From NCBI RefSeq assembly GCF_012927205.1, contig NZ_JABBGC010000001.1:4030810-4094809 (forward strand): DNA of 64,000 nucleotides, read 5' to 3'. Made by a program: the position numbers and the translations under genes. The notes below the pieces were generated by a model. It had not been told where the DNA came from. It made no database searches and saw only the letters and a program-made list of their open reading frames with translations. The stretch's first letter is position 1. Every line of letters starts with the position of its first letter. This document shows positions 60,908-64,000 of the stretch, in pieces. The stretch is from Chitinophaga fulva (GTDB lineage: Bacteria; Bacteroidota; Bacteroidia; Chitinophagales; Chitinophagaceae).

Positions 60908-62881
60908 ATGCGCCGACTTATCGCCCTTTTATATTTACTTTCACCGGTGTGGCTTGTTGCCCAGCAGAAACTGGATTACCAGTTGCAGGTACAGGCAGAT
61001 CTGGCGAAAAAGACTTTTGCCGTACAGGGAAGCCTTTCTTATGAAACCACTGCGGCTACCACCGATTCCGTTAAAATAATGATCAGCAAGGGGAGAGGCC
61101 CCGCCAAACTGCAACTGCAGGGCGGCATAGCCGCTACGGTGGACACCAGCCTGAGTGGTTCCGGTGACGTGCTTTACCACTGGCACTTTAAACGCCCGCA
61201 GCCCGTGGGTTCCCGCTTACATTTTACCTATGCCTACGAACGGGGAGATGCCCCCACTTTTCAGTACTACCTGGACAGCAGTTTTTGCATGGCCGGCGGA
61301 TACGGTTCCGCATGGTATCCGCAGGTGTTGGCCCGCGCTGCCGATGGGAGCGATGACTACATCCGTGGCACGGGCACCCTGCGGGTGACGCTTCCGGAGC
61401 CGCTGATGGCGGTAATGGCTGCCTGCACCATCAAAACCACGAAAGGCGCCGGTTCCCAGACCTATGAATTTCATTACGCCCAGCCGGACATCTTCTCCCT
61501 GTATATCGGAAAATATACCCGGCAGGACTATCAGGGCAAGATGCCGTTTTACACTTACTGCCTGAGTAAAGCGATCAACGGAGAAGATATCTCCCGGAAA
61601 GCAGCGTCAGTACTGGACTTCCTGTCTGCCGAATTTGGACCGCTGGTTATTCCCAATTTCTCTATCATCGAATTCCCGGAAGCCGTGGCAGAAAAGACCG
61701 GCATCGGTGGCGCCAGTATCTTGGGCGGCGTGGTGATGCCTACCGGCGCACTGCGGGAGTTTAACTACGCGCTTTTCGGTCATGAGATAGGGCACCAATG
61801 GTGGGGCAATAAGGTGCTCTCTAAAGGAAGTATCGGTGCGGAAATGCTTTCCGAAGCTATGGCGCAATATGGCTCGCTGCAGGTGGTGGAACGCTTTGAT
61901 AGCGCACGGGCCATTAACTACCGGAAGACGGGTTATCCCGGTTACCTGCCTGATCAGAGCGGAGTGGGATACCTTAAAAACGCCGCTGCCGGTAATGATG
62001 AGCCCCTGGCCACGCTCAGTGGTAAGAACGGCCATATCCTTGGCGACAGCAAAGGTTTCCTGGCGCTGGAACTGCTGGCAACAGTGGTGGGTAAACCAAC
62101 ATTTCACAAAGCCCTGCAAAACATCGGCGAAAAGTACAGCCATGACGGCCTTAGCTGGAACGACTTCTTACAGGAGATATCCAGCGCGCACGGCAGCAAC
62201 CTGGAATGGTTCTATCAGCAATGGTTTGACCGCACCGGCGCACCGGCATGGCAAAGCAGCTGGCAGCAACAGGGCAATATCCTTCAACTTACCGTTACCC
62301 AGAAAGACAGTATTTACCGGTTACCACTGGAAGTATTGGTGACTTATCGTAATGGCACCACTTCCCTGCAACATATCACCATCCAGGAGCGGACCAACCA
62401 ATTGCAATTACCTGTGAACGGCCCGGTAGCTGCTGTACAGGTAGATCCTTACTTTAAGGTATTGCACTGGGACGATGCGCTGACACCTATTGCGCAGGCA
62501 CAGTCGAAAGTGGTGCGCGTGCTGAACCTGCGCATACAGCAGCAACCCGACGAAGCCATGGCATTGGCGAAATCCTACGTGCAGGCAGGTATCCCTGATG
62601 ATCAGTATGGTGTGGAGTTTTCACTGTACTACCAGATGGGCCGTATTGCCGCTGCGCAGAACAAAACAGATGAGGCAATAGGCTGGTACCAGCACGCGTT
62701 GCAAAGCGTTAGCCGTAACAAGGAGCTGTTGGCGTATACCTATTACCGTGTGGCGCAACTGGCGGCTGCAAAACAGGATGCCGCGCTGTTGGAATGGGCC
62801 TGTAATAACGCTGTCACCGCAGATGCCGCCAACCAGAAGGCGGATGGCATGGAATCAAAAGTAAAACTGCTTGGAAAATAA
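60908..62881 (+). CDS. exported M1-family-like zinc aminopeptidase with helical C-terminus
   Basis: 657 residues from ATG 60908, which begins a Sec signal (MRRLIALLYLLSPVWLVAQQ); an in-frame ATG at 60881 would add nine residues with no signal character. Seen: an N-terminal beta domain, then the zinc motif H292-E-I-G-H296 in HEIGHQWWGN with E316 as the third ligand. The His-to-Glu spacing is one residue longer than the usual HExxHx18E. The exopeptidase GAMEN loop is not obvious (GGASILGG lies where it would be). The C-terminal ~120 residues look like TPR-type helices (EAMALAKSYVQAG, DEAIGWYQHAL). Confidence 0.85.
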   Translation: MRRLIALLYLLSPVWLVAQQKLDYQLQVQADLAKKTFAVQGSLSYETTAATTDSVKIMISKGRGPAKLQLQGGIAATVDTSLSGSGDVLYHWHFKRPQPVGSRLHFTYAYERGDAPTFQYYLDSSFCMAGGYGSAWYPQVLARAADGSDDYIRGTGTLRVTLPEPLMAVMAACTIKTTKGAGSQTYEFHYAQPDIFSLYIGKYTRQDYQGKMPFYTYCLSKAINGEDISRKAASVLDFLSAEFGPLVIPNFSIIEFPEAVAEKTGIGGASILGGVVMPTGALREFNYALFGHEIGHQWWGNKVLSKGSIGAEMLSEAMAQYGSLQVVERFDSARAINYRKTGYPGYLPDQSGVGYLKNAAAGNDEPLATLSGKNGHILGDSKGFLALELLATVVGKPTFHKALQNIGEKYSHDGLSWNDFLQEISSAHGSNLEWFYQQWFDRTGAPAWQSSWQQQGNILQLTVTQKDSIYRLPLEVLVTYRNGTTSLQHITIQERTNQLQLPVNGPVAAVQVDPYFKVLHWDDALTPIAQAQSKVVRVLNLRIQQQPDEAMALAKSYVQAGIPDDQYGVEFSLYYQMGRIAAAQNKTDEAIGWYQHALQSVSRNKELLAYTYYRVAQLAAAKQDAALLEWACNNAVTADAANQKADGMESKVKLLGK

Positions 62882-62890
62882 CAGCATGCC

Positions 62891-62930
62891 GGCGGGCATC
62901 CGAAACACACGGATGCCCGCCGTTTCATCG
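62891..62930 (+). terminator. intrinsic terminator after the M1-like gene
   Basis: Perfect 12-bp stem GGCGGGCATCCG / CGGATGCCCGCC with a seven-base loop followed by GTTTCATC. Confidence 0.75.
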
Positions 62931-62970
62931 GTTACTGGATGATTTAATAGTTATTGTTGCCCGGAAAACA

Positions 62971-62978
62971 TACATTTG
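62971..62978 (+). promoter_or_regulatory. -7 promoter box for the terminal S41 gene
   Basis: TACATTTG matches TAnnTTTG exactly, 37 bases before the ATG at 63016; TTG triplets lie 11-14 bases upstream, rather close for a -33 element. Confidence 0.45.
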
Positions 62979-63015
62979 AGCACCAAAATCATCCTGATAA
63001 AAATTGTAGTAACCT

Positions 63016-64000
63016 ATGATTGTTAATAAACTTTTCTTGTTTATCCTGATCTTACTGTTTAACCCAATGGTCCTCTTCGCACAACAACCTTGTAATTGCG
63101 AAGGTAATTTCAAATGGGTAAAAGAGACCTTTGAAAAGAACGATGCCGGATTTGACTATGTGATCCAACAAAAGGGCATGGCTGCCTACGAGGAGCATAA
63201 TAAGGCCATCCTGTCAAAAATTAAAAAGGCAACAGACAAGGAACAATGTGCTGTAGCGATGCGGGAATGGTTGCTGTTCTTCAGAAAGTCGCATCACGCT
63301 ATTATCCCTGTCAATACTACGAAGCCTACTGCGGCCGCCAGTAGCATTTCCCTGGAAGTGCTGGCACTTTCCGAAGAGCAGGTGAAACAAGGGATACCTG
63401 ACGCTTCAACCCCATTACTGGAAGGTATCTGGACAACATCTTCCTATAAAATCGGTATCGTCAAAAAAGACAAAGGTTATAAAGGAATTATCCTGACATC
63501 CGGTAACCCGGCATGGAAGCCTGGTTATGTGAAACTGAACATCACTGCGGACAGTGCCGGTGCTTTTTACATGGGCGATTTCTCTGCGAACAAATTTGAT
63601 AAAGCGGTATTAGTCGGAAAAAATACCTTGCAACTGGGCACTGTGTTTTTAAAGCGCGAGTATCCGGTGTTCCCGGGGAATGATGACGCTGCGGTGCTGT
63701 ATGCGAAGGAAATGGCTACCAGCGTGCCTTTTATGCAACAACTGTCTGATAAGACCATCCTCTTCCGGATACCTACTTTCGAAGACTATGCCAAGCATGA
63801 TATCGACAGCCTGCTCAAACTCAACGATGCCCTGTTGAAACGTACTCAAAATCTAGTCATCGATATCAGGAATAATGGTGGCGGATCAGATATCAGCTAC
63901 TACGAGATCATCCCGTTACTTTACACCAACCCTATCCGCTCTATCAACACCACGTTTCTTTCCACACCACTGAACAACAGCAGAATGGAAGGTTTTCTGG
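63016..64000 (+). CDS. S41-family peptidase-like protein, cut by the window end
   Basis: Open frame of 328 codons running off the window. Seen: signal peptide (LFLFILILLFNPMVLFAQQ), a Cys-containing start to the mature part (PCNCEGNF), a long N-terminal domain with IKKATDKEQCAVAMREWLLFFRKSHHA, then VIDIRNNGGGSDISYYEIIPLL, the strand and glycine loop of the S41 fold, close to the window edge. The nucleophile region lies beyond base 64000. It belongs to the same family as the gene at 51211 but shares little obvious sequence with it. A terminator and a -7 box before it mark it as an independent unit. Confidence 0.8.
   Translation, partial: MIVNKLFLFILILLFNPMVLFAQQPCNCEGNFKWVKETFEKNDAGFDYVIQQKGMAAYEEHNKAILSKIKKATDKEQCAVAMREWLLFFRKSHHAIIPVNTTKPTAAASSISLEVLALSEEQVKQGIPDASTPLLEGIWTTSSYKIGIVKKDKGYKGIILTSGNPAWKPGYVKLNITADSAGAFYMGDFSANKFDKAVLVGKNTLQLGTVFLKREYPVFPGNDDAAVLYAKEMATSVPFMQQLSDKTILFRIPTFEDYAKHDIDSLLKLNDALLKRTQNLVIDIRNNGGGSDISYYEIIPLLYTNPIRSINTTFLSTPLNNSRMEGFL

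Noticed and set aside
1..64000. CRISPR arrays, tRNA or rRNA genes, insertion sequences, prophage
   Set aside because: No regularly spaced direct repeats, no tRNA-like or rRNA-like sequence recognised, no transposase or integrase motifs in any frame.

Overview
The window looks like chromosome from a Bacteroidota member, most likely a Chitinophaga-like member of the Chitinophagaceae. It has two SusC/SusD pairs, one with an ECF sigma/FecR module, many Bacteroidota-style lipoproteins, six AraC-family regulators, several TAnnTTTG -7 promoter boxes and few visible Shine-Dalgarno sites. I see no rRNA, tRNA, CRISPR array, insertion sequence or phage genes. The genus is inference.

Layout. 1-7.3 kb (+): SusC, SusD, an arylsulfotransferase-like lipoprotein and a TsdA-like dihaem cytochrome c. 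7.5-11.2 kb (-): NmrA-like reductase, AraC regulator, small exported protein, astacin-type metalloprotease with a possible lectin tail. 11.7-23.6 kb (-): a glycan-utilisation locus read as GH20 hexosaminidase, ECF sigma, FecR anti-sigma, SusC, SusD, then after a terminator a beta-propeller/HEAT/cytochrome c lipoprotein. 24.0-26.2 kb (+): an SDR-like protein lacking catalytic residues, a second ECF sigma and a DUF3237 protein. 26.4-31.8 kb (+): SCO copper chaperone, cysteine-containing small protein, AraC regulator, two tiny membrane ORFs, then two membrane proteins resembling cytochrome bd subunit I, each ending in a haem-c domain, and a third tiny membrane ORF.

31.9-39.4 kb: DUF885 hydrolase, GNAT, AraC (-); GH16 glucanase with a three-repeat C-terminal domain (+); a NuiA-like nuclease inhibitor directly before an exported DNA/RNA nuclease (+); an EamA transporter (-). 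40.1-49.1 kb (-): a probable chromate/efflux operon whose first gene fuses a ChrB-type chromate-resistance domain to an AraC DNA-binding domain, followed by ChrA, TolC, RND pump, membrane-fusion protein and a second ChrA. 49.5-54.1 kb (+): SDR, AraC, S41 peptidase, LytS-type kinase and LytTR regulator. 54.1-64 kb: unknown protein, an argininosuccinate lyase homologue with an export signal beside a TonB-dependent receptor, MccF-like S66 peptidase (-); AraC, M1 peptidase and an S41 peptidase cut by the window end (+).

Best candidates for something new: (1) the ChrB-AraC fusion and the ChrA-TolC-RND-MFP-ChrA operon behind it; (2) the paired haem-c-fused cytochrome bd-like subunits with three tiny membrane ORFs; (3) the nuclease/inhibitor pair; (4) the exported argininosuccinate lyase homologue; (5) the degenerate SDR co-transcribed with an ECF sigma factor. 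All functional statements come from reading motifs by eye. No database search was run.
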